DNA of 64,000 nucleotides. It comes from Pedobacter zeae (lineage in GTDB: Bacteria > Bacteroidota > Bacteroidia > Sphingobacteriales > Sphingobacteriaceae). The stretch covers positions 1,253,395 through 1,317,394 of the forward strand of contig NZ_JACIEF010000003.1 in assembly GCF_014196715.1 (NCBI RefSeq), in the 5' to 3' direction. Made by a program: the position numbers and the translations under genes. This document shows positions 1 to 7,952 of the stretch, one piece after another. The notes below the pieces were generated by a model that made no database searches, was not told where the DNA came from, and was given only the letters and a program-made list of their open reading frames with translations. Numbering within the stretch: position 1 is the stretch's first letter; the number at the start of each line of letters is the position of its first letter.

Positions 1-1451
1 CGGTGGATGTTTTTCCGGCTTACCTTGATCACGCCTATCGCATTTCGTTTTTTGGCGATGACATTGAAGAACTTTCAACCATCGATCCGGTATCGGGTAA
101 AACCATTGAAAAATTGGAAGACATGGCCATTTATCCGGCCAACCTTTTTGTGACCCCTAAAGATCGTTTCAATGCCTCTATCTGGGGTATCCAGGAAGAA
201 TTGGAAGTCCGGAAAAACCAGTTGATTGCCGACAGGCATCTGCTGGAAGCCAAGCGTTTAGAAGAAAGGACCAATTTCGATATCGAAATGATGAAAGAGC
301 TGGGCTATTGTTCTGGTATTGAGAATTACTCCCGTTTCTTCGATGGCCGGCAGCCGGGGATGCGTCCCTTCTGTTTGCTGGATTATTTCCCGGATGATTA
401 TTTAATGGTGATCGATGAAAGCCATGTTACTGTGCCACAGATCAGGGCCATGTATGGCGGCGACAGGTCGCGCAAGCTTTCGTTGGTTGAATATGGTTTC
501 CGTTTACCGGCTGCGCTGGATAACAGGCCCCTAAACTTTAACGAATTTGAAGCCCTTGCGCCACAAACCATTTACGTAAGTGCAACGCCTGCTGAGTATG
601 AACTCGAAAAATCAGAAGGGGTAGTAGTTGAACAGGTAATCAGGCCAACAGGTTTGTTGGATCCCGTAATTGAAATAAGGCCTGCCATTAACCAGGTTGA
701 TGACCTGCTTGACGAGATAGACCTGACTATAAAAGATGGGGGCCGTGTACTGGTTACAACCTTAACTAAACGGATGGCAGAGGAACTAACCAAATACCTG
801 GACCGGTTAAACATTAAAACGCGCTATATCCACTCTGAAATCAAAACCTTGGAACGGGTTGAAATCCTTCGTGGTTTGCGTTTGGGTGAATTTGATGTGC
901 TGGTGGGTATTAACCTTTTACGGGAAGGATTGGACTTACCTGAGGTAACACTTGTGGCCATTTTGGATGCCGATAAAGAAGGTTTCTTACGTTCAGAAAA
1001 ATCGCTGATCCAGACTATAGGACGTGCGGCCCGTAATGATAGAGGGCGTGTAATTATGTATGCTGATGGCATGACTGAAAGCATGGAGAAAACGATAGAT
1101 GAAACCAACCGCCGCCGGGAAAAACAGATTGCTTATAACCTTGAAAATGGTATCACACCAAAAACCGTGGGCAAATCGCGCGAAGCCATCTTAGAACAGA
1201 CCTCAGTACTCGATTTCTCGCAAAAAGCAAGCGATAATAAAGCCAGGGCTTACATCGAAAATGCCGAAATCAGTATTGCTGCCGATCCGATTGTACAGTA
1301 TATGGGCAAGGCAGAGCTGCAGCGCGCCATTGATAATACCCGTAAAGATATGCAGAAAGCTGCTAAAGAGATGGACTTTTTACAAGCTGCAAAACTGCGT
1401 GATGAAATGTTTGCACTGGAGAAAATGTTCAATGAAAAATTCGGCAAGTAA
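1..1451 (+). CDS. uvrB: UvrABC excision nuclease subunit B (5' truncated by window edge)
   Basis: UvrB is the damage-verifying helicase-like subunit of nucleotide excision repair; it receives damage from UvrA and loads UvrC. About 483 codons are present, so roughly 190 N-terminal residues (with Walker A) lie upstream; the reading frame is open to base 1. Visible landmarks are the DESH box near residue 138, the YVSATPAEYE motif III near 193, the helicase motif VI QTIGRAARN near 339, and a C-terminal UVR domain in the last 35 residues that binds UvrC. The first in-frame ATG/GTG codons (bases 3-9) are internal, because the protein starts in mid-domain. It converges on the RDD gene with only four bases between stop codons and no visible hairpin between them. 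Confidence 0.97.
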   Translation, partial: VDVFPAYLDHAYRISFFGDDIEELSTIDPVSGKTIEKLEDMAIYPANLFVTPKDRFNASIWGIQEELEVRKNQLIADRHLLEAKRLEERTNFDIEMMKELGYCSGIENYSRFFDGRQPGMRPFCLLDYFPDDYLMVIDESHVTVPQIRAMYGGDRSRKLSLVEYGFRLPAALDNRPLNFNEFEALAPQTIYVSATPAEYELEKSEGVVVEQVIRPTGLLDPVIEIRPAINQVDDLLDEIDLTIKDGGRVLVTTLTKRMAEELTKYLDRLNIKTRYIHSEIKTLERVEILRGLRLGEFDVLVGINLLREGLDLPEVTLVAILDADKEGFLRSEKSLIQTIGRAARNDRGRVIMYADGMTESMEKTIDETNRRREKQIAYNLENGITPKTVGKSREAILEQTSVLDFSQKASDNKARAYIENAEISIAADPIVQYMGKAELQRAIDNTRKDMQKAAKEMDFLQAAKLRDEMFALEKMFNEKFGK

Positions 1452-1455
1452 TGGA

Positions 1456-2340
1456 TTAACCTAATTCTTTAGGGGGATTGTTCGGTGATTTTTTCATAAC
1501 CTTTACCACATAAGTATTTGCAATGCGGTCGTGCCATCCTCTTTCTCCAAATAAAAAAGAAAGTGCATCAAAAGGAATTATCCGGGCGAAAGTCCGGCCG
1601 ATTCTTTGTATGATGGACGGCTTTTCTGCAACATTATTAACAACCATGTTACCCATAATGGTTTTTCCAATTGATGTGTTAAAAACACCTTCAAAGATCA
1701 AGTAATAAAGAAAACCAAATAATGTTAATGGGAAATAAGCTTTAGTTTCAAAAAAAACAAGATAATTTCTATTCTCATCAAAACGGATCCTATAATAAGA
1801 CCCAATTTTAAGATAGAAATAATAAATCATTATAATTGATAAAAGATCGAATAGCCTATGAAGAAAACGATTAGGTTTGTTTACATCATCAAATGTAAAA
1901 CTGCCATCTTCTTGTGACCGTAAAACAGGGATTAAGTTATTTTGAAGTGTGATTAAGACATAAATTTCAAAAATCAGATAGGCATAGCCAATAAAATCTA
2001 AGACTCCTAGTGGGCTATTTGCATGTTCCAACGGTTCAAGATTAGGAAATATCTTCCTATAGGCGTTAAAAATGTGAAAAATAAGCGCTAAAAGAATATT
2101 AAACTGTAAAAATGCCCTTAATATACCCGAACGTTCATATTTGCTTAGCACAAACTGCATAAGGCCTGCCAGATTCAAGATAAGCAGAATCGGAGTAACA
2201 TACTCTGCCCAACTAAAATCTATTGTACCATCACTCCTTTTGATGACTGAATAAAGTTCAATCAGATATCTGATATACTGGAAACTATAAAAAGCGAACG
2301 TTAAACTGAGAACAACAGCGATAATTAGATTTTTTTTCAT
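1456..2340 (-). CDS. RDD family integral membrane protein
   Basis: The protein has about 294 residues and several hydrophobic segments: one at the N terminus, three or four in the middle and a C-terminal RDD-type domain. The RDD hallmark is visible as an FEGVFNTSIGKTIMG stretch followed by a RTFARIIPFDALSF stretch and a terminal GWHDRIANTYVV stretch, the usual order in this family. RDD proteins sit in the inner membrane; some are implicated in ion antiport but most have no known role, and none can be assigned here. The start was set at the ATG at 2340 (MKKN) because the longer frame would begin at a TTG eight codons upstream and adds non-hydrophobic residues. It is convergent with uvrB and appears to be a single-gene unit. 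Confidence 0.8.
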   Translation of the reverse strand: MKKNLIIAVVLSLTFAFYSFQYIRYLIELYSVIKRSDGTIDFSWAEYVTPILLILNLAGLMQFVLSKYERSGILRAFLQFNILLALIFHIFNAYRKIFPNLEPLEHANSPLGVLDFIGYAYLIFEIYVLITLQNNLIPVLRSQEDGSFTFDDVNKPNRFLHRLFDLLSIIMIYYFYLKIGSYYRIRFDENRNYLVFFETKAYFPLTLFGFLYYLIFEGVFNTSIGKTIMGNMVVNNVAEKPSIIQRIGRTFARIIPFDALSFLFGERGWHDRIANTYVVKVMKKSPNNPPKELG

Positions 2341-2489
2341 TTGAGCGATTTTGAGTAGGACCAAGATATGTTTTTAAACTTTATTAATCTTAATAAAATA
2401 TTTATTTGGTAACGTTTTGGTTTTAATGGACAAATTTTAGATAATTTAAATTAGAATTGTGGCTCAATAAGTTATCTAAAAATTATTAA

Positions 2490-3782
2490 ATGAAATCTTT
2501 AAAACTAGTAACGCTGATCGTACTCGGCGCTATCTGGCTGGAGGGTTATGCCCAAAGCCAGGAAAACATTACACTTCCACTTGGAGGCAATGCCTACAGT
2601 TCATTACACCAGGACTCAGAAAGAACTTTATCCAACAGGGGAATTGTAAACTGGTCAAATCCAAACGAATATTTTACAGCCTACTTCAGGGTTTCGAAAC
2701 CAGGTACAATCAGTGTTTCCATGGGTGATAAACCCCTTGTAGAAGGTAAGGCGACGGTAGAATTTTCTATCCATAACCAACCTAAAAAAATAGACTTTGA
2801 TCAAAGTCAGGCTTTTGAGGGCAAAATTGGTGAATGGACAGTTAAAGATACCGGTTATGTGGCCATAATCATTAAAGGTTTAAGCAAAAGCGGAGCAAAA
2901 TTCCCTTCCATTACAAGTCTAATCATCGGAGGGTCGGCTATTGAAGGCAAAACAGCCTATGTTAAAAATAATGATGGCAACTTCTTTCACTGGGGGCGCC
3001 GTGGACCTTCCGTTCACTTAAACTACCTGCAGCCCGAAAACGTAAATGCCGAGTGGTACTACAACGAAGTTACGGTGCCAAAGGGTGAAGATATCCTGGG
3101 TTCTTATTTTATGGCCAATGGTTTTGGTGAGGGGTATTTCGGTATGCAGGTAAATAGTCCTACAGAACGCCACATCCTGTTTTCAGTTTGGAGCCCTTTC
3201 AATACTGACGATCCTAAAAGTATTCCCGATTCGCACAAAATTAAAATGTTAAAGAAAGGCGAAAATGTACATACAGGTGAGTTTGGTAATGAGGGTTCGG
3301 GCGGACAGAGTTATTTAAATTACATGTGGAAAGCGGGAAATACCTATAAATTTTTATTACATGGTATTCCCGGTACAGACAGTACTACCACATATACGGC
3401 CTACTTTTTTGCCCCTGAAACCAATAAATGGCAGTTAATTGCCAGCTTTACCCGGCCAAAAACTAAAACCTACCTAAAGCGTTTCCATTCCTTCTTAGAG
3501 AATTTCTCACCGGTACAGGGCGATTTATCCAGGAAAGTTTTATTTAACAACCAGTGGATTTGCGATGACAAAGGCGTTTGGACAGAATTAAAATCGGCCA
3601 GGTTTACTACAGACAATACCGGCATGAAAGGTTACCGGATGGATTACCAGGGAGGGATAGACAAAGGCACCTTTTACCTGAAAAATGGTGGTTTTTTTAA
3701 CGATTATACCCCTCCAAGAAAAATACTGAACAGAACCACTGCAGGTAAGCAACCAGAAATAGATTTCAATAAATTGCCATAG
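2490..3782 (+). CDS. Secreted DUF3472/DUF5077 family protein
   Basis: This 430-residue protein has a cleavable signal peptide (hydrophobic residues 5-20, likely cut after GYAQ). Residues about 25-150 look like the DUF5077 jelly-roll-like module (LPLGGNAYSSLH, TISVSMGD), and the rest matches DUF3472 (NAEWYYNEVTVP, GSYFMANGFGEGYFGMQVNS, FSVWSPF). Proteins of this type are common in Bacteroidota, periplasmic or surface located, often near carbohydrate genes; the fold suggests carbohydrate binding but no activity is established. Here it stands alone, 150 bases from the divergent RDD gene and 56 bases before the YwbE gene. Family assignment is from memory of the motifs, function is unknown. Confidence 0.75.
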   Translation: MKSLKLVTLIVLGAIWLEGYAQSQENITLPLGGNAYSSLHQDSERTLSNRGIVNWSNPNEYFTAYFRVSKPGTISVSMGDKPLVEGKATVEFSIHNQPKKIDFDQSQAFEGKIGEWTVKDTGYVAIIIKGLSKSGAKFPSITSLIIGGSAIEGKTAYVKNNDGNFFHWGRRGPSVHLNYLQPENVNAEWYYNEVTVPKGEDILGSYFMANGFGEGYFGMQVNSPTERHILFSVWSPFNTDDPKSIPDSHKIKMLKKGENVHTGEFGNEGSGGQSYLNYMWKAGNTYKFLLHGIPGTDSTTTYTAYFFAPETNKWQLIASFTRPKTKTYLKRFHSFLENFSPVQGDLSRKVLFNNQWICDDKGVWTELKSARFTTDNTGMKGYRMDYQGGIDKGTFYLKNGGFFNDYTPPRKILNRTTAGKQPEIDFNKLP

Positions 3783-3838
3783 ATATTCAAAATTATTATG
3801 GAATTTTGGTGTTTCATTCATCATTACCAAACAGCACA

Positions 3839-4036
3839 ATGGACGGGCAGAACAGAAAAGATATTTATCCGGGCTTAGAAGTCGGAATTATTTTGAAGAA
3901 AGATCAAAGATCAGGGAACATTACTTACGGTGTAGTAAAAGATCTGCTTACTTCATCCGCATTCCACTCCAGGGGGATAAAAGTTCGGCTTGAAGATGGC
4001 CAAGTAGGCCGCGTAGCTGAAATTGTAGGAGACTGA
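3839..4036 (+). CDS. ywbE: YwbE family small protein
   Basis: A 65-residue basic protein almost entirely covered by the YwbE family signature: DGQNRKDIYPGLEV, ILKKDQRSG, then GIKVRLEDGQVGRV near the C terminus. YwbE proteins are widespread in Firmicutes and Bacteroidota, carry a KOW-like small beta fold and have no settled function; a nucleic-acid role has been suggested from the fold only. The ATG at 3839 was chosen because it gives the canonical family start (M-DGQNRKDI); the longer frame from 3806 adds eleven unrelated residues. Its stop overlaps the start of the next gene (TGATG), so the two are probably translationally coupled. Confidence 0.85.
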   Translation: MDGQNRKDIYPGLEVGIILKKDQRSGNITYGVVKDLLTSSAFHSRGIKVRLEDGQVGRVAEIVGD

Positions 4037-4578
4037 TGAAACAACTTTATTTTTCCTTTTTAATTTTTGCATTTGCAGTTCCTGCTTTTGCACAGGAGGC
4101 TGATGTAGTAAACAAAGTTCCTGGTGTACCAAAGCAAATAACTGATCCAAAAACGATCCGCATTTGCGTACCATCAAGAGCAGGTATAATAGCCAATCCC
4201 CCATTATGGGTTGTAAATGATGTTTTAATGAATGGGGATGTGGTAACTAATTTTATCCGCCCAGCCAGCATCGAGTCGATTGATGTGCGGAAAGATGCAT
4301 CTACCACAGCACGATATGGAACCAGCGGGCAAAACGGAGTGGTTATCATTAAATTAAAAAAGGACCTGCAGCTTTGGAACTTAAAAGAATTGTTTAAAAA
4401 CTTCGGGATTAGAAATAAGAACCAGGACTTTCCTGTATTTATCGATAAAAAAGAATTGGTTAACCGTACAGATTTTTTTATTGTTAACGATATTGTAGCA
4501 AGTGTTAAAGTGGTTACCGTTAATGATATGCCTTCGCGTAAAAACAAGGTTATTCAGGTCACTTTAAAACCTTTATAG
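4036..4578 (+). CDS. Secreted protein with a lone TonB-receptor plug-like segment
   Basis: The 180-residue product begins with a clear signal peptide (residues 1-19, ending AFAQ). Around residues 78-112 it has the sequence pattern of a TonB-dependent receptor plug domain: IESIDVRKDAS, then ARYGTSGQNGVVIIKLK. That pattern is normally followed by several hundred residues of barrel, which are absent here. Similar short proteins occur in Bacteroidota and are usually left as hypothetical. It overlaps ywbE by one base. A role as a soluble partner or decoy for receptor complexes can be imagined but is not shown; the plug resemblance is seen, the function is unknown. Confidence 0.6.
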   Translation: MKQLYFSFLIFAFAVPAFAQEADVVNKVPGVPKQITDPKTIRICVPSRAGIIANPPLWVVNDVLMNGDVVTNFIRPASIESIDVRKDASTTARYGTSGQNGVVIIKLKKDLQLWNLKELFKNFGIRNKNQDFPVFIDKKELVNRTDFFIVNDIVASVKVVTVNDMPSRKNKVIQVTLKPL

Positions 4579-4592
4579 CCTTTTATACGTTT

Positions 4593-4662
4593 TATATTTG
4601 TAATCAAATTGCAATTATAGGCTTAAAAAGTAACAAAATAAATTTTGTGTCGTCTATATTTG
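4593..4662 (+). promoter_or_regulatory. Pair of TATATTTG octamers, possible promoter -7 elements
   Basis: Two copies of TATATTTG (4593-4600 and 4655-4662) match the Bacteroidota -7 consensus TAnnTTTG and lie 84 and 22 bases before the DUF4834 gene. Neither has a TTTG element at the optimal 19-base spacing, so promoter strength is uncertain. Confidence 0.35.
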
Positions 4663-4683
4663 TATTAACCGTAAATTAATAGC

Positions 4684-4932
4684 ATGACATTAATAAAATT
4701 CATATTCATAACAATATTGGTGCTTTGGCTGATCAGAATGTTGATCAGGTTAATACTCCCAATGCTGTTTAATAACCTGGCAAGTAAAATGCAAAGTCAG
4801 GCTAGCGGGCAGCAGCAACAGAGAAAGCGTAGGCCGGAGGGTTCTATTTCAATAGATTATATGCCGCCTAGGCCAGATCAAAGTAAAACAGATAAACTAG
4901 GCGATTTTGTCGATTACGAAGAGATTAAATAA
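4684..4932 (+). CDS. DUF4834 family small membrane-anchored protein
   Basis: The 82-residue protein has one hydrophobic N-terminal segment (residues 4-30), a Gln-rich linker and a basic-to-acidic tail. The tail pattern RPEGSISIDYMPPRP ... GDFVDYEEIK is the conserved feature of Bacteroidota DUF4834 proteins. Function is unknown; topology suggests a single transmembrane anchor with a short cytoplasmic tail. It is monocistronic, followed after five bases by a strong hairpin terminator shared with the convergent SRPBCC gene. Confidence 0.75.
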   Translation: MTLIKFIFITILVLWLIRMLIRLILPMLFNNLASKMQSQASGQQQQRKRRPEGSISIDYMPPRPDQSKTDKLGDFVDYEEIK

Positions 4933-4936
4933 AGCT

Positions 4937-4964
4937 AACCCTGAACTTGTTCAGGGTTTTTTGT
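4937..4964. terminator. Bidirectional rho-independent terminator
   Basis: Nine-base perfect stem AACCCTGAA / TTCAGGGTT around a four-base loop (4937-4958), followed by a T run on the + strand. It fills the gap between two convergent genes (stops at 4932 and 4965), and the A/T pairs at the stem base also supply a T run for the minus-strand transcript. Confidence 0.9.
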
Positions 4965-5417
4965 TTAAGGTAGTTCTGCTACTGATTTTATTGCCTGATT
5001 TCTGATGGTTAATAATCTGTTCAGGTAACGTTTCAAAAACAGTGAATCTATGATCCTGCCAATTAAACCCATGGGCGATCTAAATGTAAAGATATCGGTC
5101 ATTTCTGTGCCTGCACCTGCAGCGGTGAAATGATGTTGGTGATGCAATACCTTAAACGGCCCGTTAAGCATTTCATCAACAAAATAAAATGGCTTTTTCA
5201 TTGCCGTGATTTTATTTGTCATCTTAAAATTTATCCCAAAATGCCTGGCCTGCCAGGTAACCTGCTCTCCGCTACCGATTAAGCCTGTTAGTTTTCCCCC
5301 AATAGCCTTTTCCTTATGGCCCTTCATCGATTCTGTGTGTAAATCCAAACTTCTGGATAAATCGAAACACTTTTCTCTTGGTGCATTAATCCTTGTTTTT
5401 AAAATCAGGGTTGGCAT
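4965..5417 (-). CDS. SRPBCC (START-like) family protein
   Basis: The 150-residue product has the START/Bet v1-like layout: an N-terminal strand TLILKTRINAPREKCFDLSRS, a variable middle, and a C-terminal helix after the conserved DIFTFRSPMGLIGRIIDSLFLKRYL stretch (quoted in part; key residues Arg, Pro, Leu and the terminal basic helix). Proteins of this subgroup are often annotated as cell division inhibitor or cyclase-like and frequently sit next to a TIGR01777 epimerase, exactly as here; the true substrate, probably a hydrophobic ligand, is unknown. Its start is only five bases from the stop of the upstream epimerase, so it is the last gene of a three-gene minus-strand operon. Confidence 0.8.
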   Translation of the reverse strand: MPTLILKTRINAPREKCFDLSRSLDLHTESMKGHKEKAIGGKLTGLIGSGEQVTWQARHFGINFKMTNKITAMKKPFYFVDEMLNGPFKVLHHQHHFTAAGAGTEMTDIFTFRSPMGLIGRIIDSLFLKRYLNRLLTIRNQAIKSVAELP

Positions 5418-5422
5418 GACAT

Positions 5423-6341
5423 CTATTTTAAAATATCTTCAACAGCAGCCCCAATGGTTGGGTAGTTAAACTCAAAGCCACTATTGAGCAGTATTGTTGG
5501 TTTAACCCATCTGCTTTTTAAAATCAGTTCGGTTTCTGTACCGATCATTTTGGCACCAATTGTCAGCATCCAAACAGGCGTAGGTAAGCCAAAATTTATT
5601 CCATAAGTTTTCCGGATTACTGACATTAAAACATCATTTTTAACCGGATCTGGTGCTGTACAATTAATAATTCCGGCAATTTTATCCTGTTTCAGTAACC
5701 ATTCTATACTTAAAGCCACATCCTGTTCGTGTACCCAACTTACATACTGCTGGCCATTACCCTGTTTACCACCCATGCCCGCTTTTACCAGGTTAAGCAA
5801 ACGTGGAAAGGCACCATCTGTTTTACCCAGTACAATGCCCATCCTCAGGGCAATTCCGGGTTTTGGGCGTAATGCTTTCAAAAAAGCAGCTCTCCCAGGC
5901 TTTGCAAACCTCTGCTGAAAAGCCTGTATCAATTTCACCATTTAGTTCATCCTGATAATGGTCTTCTGCATGGCGGTATATCGTGGCGGAGGTAATATTG
6001 ATCCAAAGTTTTGGCTGATCTTTTATCCCTTCGATCGCTTTGCCCAGTAAACGGGTGGGCTTCAGTCTTGAATTGAAAATTTCTTTCTTGTTTTTTTCAG
6101 TGTACCTGCAGTTTACATTTTTGCCACAGAGGTTTACAAGTAGGTCGGCATTTTGGAGTGCGCGGGTCCAGTTGCCTGTTGTTTTTCCATCCCAGACCAT
6201 TGTTTTAATATTGCCTTGTGCAGATTGAGATTTCCGGGAAAGGATTACGATTTCGTCTGTTACCGGACTAAAATGTTTGGCCAGTACATGTCCTAAATAA
6301 CCATTGCCACCTGCAAGAACAACTTTCTTGTATTTTATCAT
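5423..6341 (-). pseudogene. TIGR01777 family (YfcH-like) epimerase interrupted by a frameshift
   Basis: Two overlapping minus-strand frames together make one TIGR01777 protein of about 300 residues. The upstream frame (6341 down to 5823) carries the Rossmann start LAGGNGYLGHVLAKHF and runs through GFSAEVCKAWES to KTR; the downstream frame (from 5941 down to 5423) resumes with GIALRMGIVLGK, GGKQGNGQQYVSW and the DUF1731-type C terminus KSRWVKPTILL. The family reads TR-K-(V/I)ALRM here, so the frames join near 5851-5858, where two A bases appear to be missing (or one is extra) in a short A run on the coding strand. Either a real inactivation or a homopolymer sequencing error. If intact it would be an NAD(P)-dependent sugar-epimerase-like protein of unknown substrate. 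It lies one base after the DCC gene. Confidence 0.8.
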
Positions 6342-6342
6342 T

Positions 6343-7158
6343 TTAGTACAATAAGATTAAACCCAAAACAATTAAACGGTAAAGTACCCAGGTAAGGCTC
6401 ATGGTCCAGCCCAGGTTTAAAATTTTGCTCCGGCGCAGGTGTTCTAAAAACATCAATCCAGCAACGGTTAAAAAGTAGAGCATAAATAATAAGGGGCTGA
6501 CTTGAAGATAGTGGGAAACAACCAGTGCTGGCAAAAGCAAAAGTGAACCGGCAAAAGAAATGGTCATCATGTTGCCCAGGTAATCCCAAAGTTTGTCTTT
6601 CCCGTAAAACAGGATAACGATTCCCTGAAAAAGCATTTGCCCGCCACAGATCAAATATTCGCGATAACTGGCACCCAGGGGCACAAAATGGGTTAACAGG
6701 TGGGCATAAGCAGTTAATATATATGCCGTAACCATCCAGGTGAACAGTAAATAAACCAGCCGGTATTGAATTTTAAAAGCAGGCTGTATGGTATTTGCTT
6801 TAATTTTTGCCGGGATAATAATTTTTCTATTGTAAGAAATAAAGGCATAAAGCTTCTGCATGAAATAAACGAAAGGGCTGAATGAAAAGAGCTTTTTAAA
6901 TGCTGGCAGGGCATGGCCAATGATCTTAAAAAGGCTTTGGATGCCATAAGTTACCTCGCCGGTTTCGGTATTGATAAGTGCAATTTCGTTGGCGGCTTTT
7001 TGTTCATCAATGAAGGGGCAAACGTTTGCAGGCATACGTTGGTAAGCTTCCCTGCCATTTTGATCCAGCATCCCGGTTTTAATAAATGTTTTGGTATAAA
7101 CATAACACATGGGGCATTCATCATCGAACAGAATAATGTGATTTTGCAGTGTTTTCAT
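6343..7158 (-). CDS. DCC/DUF393-type thiol-oxidoreductase-like domain fused to a membrane region
   Basis: Residues 8-20 read ILFDDECPMCYVY, a variant of the DxxC-x-x-C motif of the DCC (DUF393) family, thioredoxin-like proteins of unclear redox role. Residues about 1-115 are soluble; the remainder (about 130-271) contains five or six hydrophobic segments, so the protein looks like a cytoplasmic redox-like domain followed by an integral membrane module. It is the first gene of a minus-strand operon with the broken epimerase (1-base gap) and the SRPBCC gene. This trio suggests a shared lipid- or isoprenoid-related job, which is inference. The start ATG at 7158 gives the motif at its usual N-terminal place. 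Confidence 0.75.
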   Translation of the reverse strand: MKTLQNHIILFDDECPMCYVYTKTFIKTGMLDQNGREAYQRMPANVCPFIDEQKAANEIALINTETGEVTYGIQSLFKIIGHALPAFKKLFSFSPFVYFMQKLYAFISYNRKIIIPAKIKANTIQPAFKIQYRLVYLLFTWMVTAYILTAYAHLLTHFVPLGASYREYLICGGQMLFQGIVILFYGKDKLWDYLGNMMTISFAGSLLLLPALVVSHYLQVSPLLFMLYFLTVAGLMFLEHLRRSKILNLGWTMSLTWVLYRLIVLGLILLY

Positions 7159-7240
7159 TTTCTTTAAATTTTGTATTTTCAGTAAAATATGAAAGTTTGA
7201 GTTAAAAAATAAAGCCGAACATTAGGTAAGGCTTTTTAAT

Positions 7241-7372
7241 TGTTAGGGTTTAGTGGATAGGGTTTAGCGATTGGCGTTTAATGGTTAGCGTTTAAGATGA
7301 ATATGTCTTGCTACTCGCTACTTACTACTCGATACTTACTACTCATATCTCGCTACTCCTATTTCACATCAC
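7241..7372. repeat. Two adjacent degenerate heptamer arrays (GTTTAGC-like and GCTACTC-like)
   Basis: From 7241 to 7296 the sequence can be cut into eight consecutive 7-base units close to GTTTAGC (for example 7248-7254 GTTTAGT, 7262-7268 GTTTAGC, 7290-7296 GTTTAAG). From 7310 to 7365 there are eight consecutive 7-base units close to GCTACTC (7310-7316 and 7352-7358 exact). The reverse complement of the second motif, GAGTAGC, resembles the first, so the two blocks form a rough inverted pair. They fill the gap between the DCC operon and the gbsR-like gene. Confidence 0.75.
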
Positions 7373-7379
7373 CCCTCAT

Positions 7380-7886
7380 CTATTTAAACACTTTTAATAT
7401 TGATCCCCAAAACCAGTTCTCTTCCGCTTTAAGCATGGTCTCCAGCGTTTTGTCAACATTAACGGCCAGTTTGTTTATATCGGTGATTGATTTTTTGAAC
7501 GTTTTAAATTCAGGATCCTTTTCATCACCAGCAACGTTCGAGAGTTCATTTAAAACTTTTAAAACGGGTTCCAGCTCTCTTTTCTTTCTTTCTTTAGCCA
7601 CCTGTCGCGCAATATTCCATACATCTTTATCCGCAAAAAAGTATTCTTTGCGTTCGCCGGCTTTGTGTTGCTTTTCAATTAATCCCCAGCCGATTAAATC
7701 GCGGAGGGTCATGTTGGCATTTCCTCTCGAAATGCTCAGGTTTTCCATAATTTCTTCGGTAGTAAGTGCTTCAGCTGAAATTAGCAACAAGGCATGCACC
7801 TGCGCCATGGTGCGGTTAATGCCCCATTCTGAACCCAGTTTACCCCAGGCTTCTATAAATTTTAATTTTGCTGCTGCCAATTCCAT
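7380..7886 (-). CDS. GbsR/MarR family transcriptional regulator
   Basis: The 168-residue protein has the GbsR-type winged helix: WGKLGSEWGINRTMAQVHALLLIS (residues about 14-37, key residues Gly, Trp, Gly, Thr, Ala), LTTEEIMENLSISRGNANMTL recognition helix region and a wing with GERKEYF. These dimeric repressors act on osmoprotectant, transport or envelope genes; the target cannot be told from the sequence. The ATG at 7886 was preferred to a TTG two codons upstream. The C-terminal part is charged and probably a dimerisation helix. It is monocistronic, lying between a repeat block and the alginate-lyase-like gene, both on the same strand. Confidence 0.85.
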   Translation of the reverse strand: MELAAAKLKFIEAWGKLGSEWGINRTMAQVHALLLISAEALTTEEIMENLSISRGNANMTLRDLIGWGLIEKQHKAGERKEYFFADKDVWNIARQVAKERKKRELEPVLKVLNELSNVAGDEKDPEFKTFKKSITDINKLAVNVDKTLETMLKAEENWFWGSILKVFK

Positions 7887-7952
7887 ACACAAATATAAGA
7901 TTTTTATTAAACTTTCAAAAATTATTGAAAATTTATTTAGTTTGAAAAGATT

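Noticed and set aside
7241..7372. CRISPR array
   Set aside because: The repeats are 7-base tandem units without spacers, far from CRISPR dimensions, and no cas genes are present.
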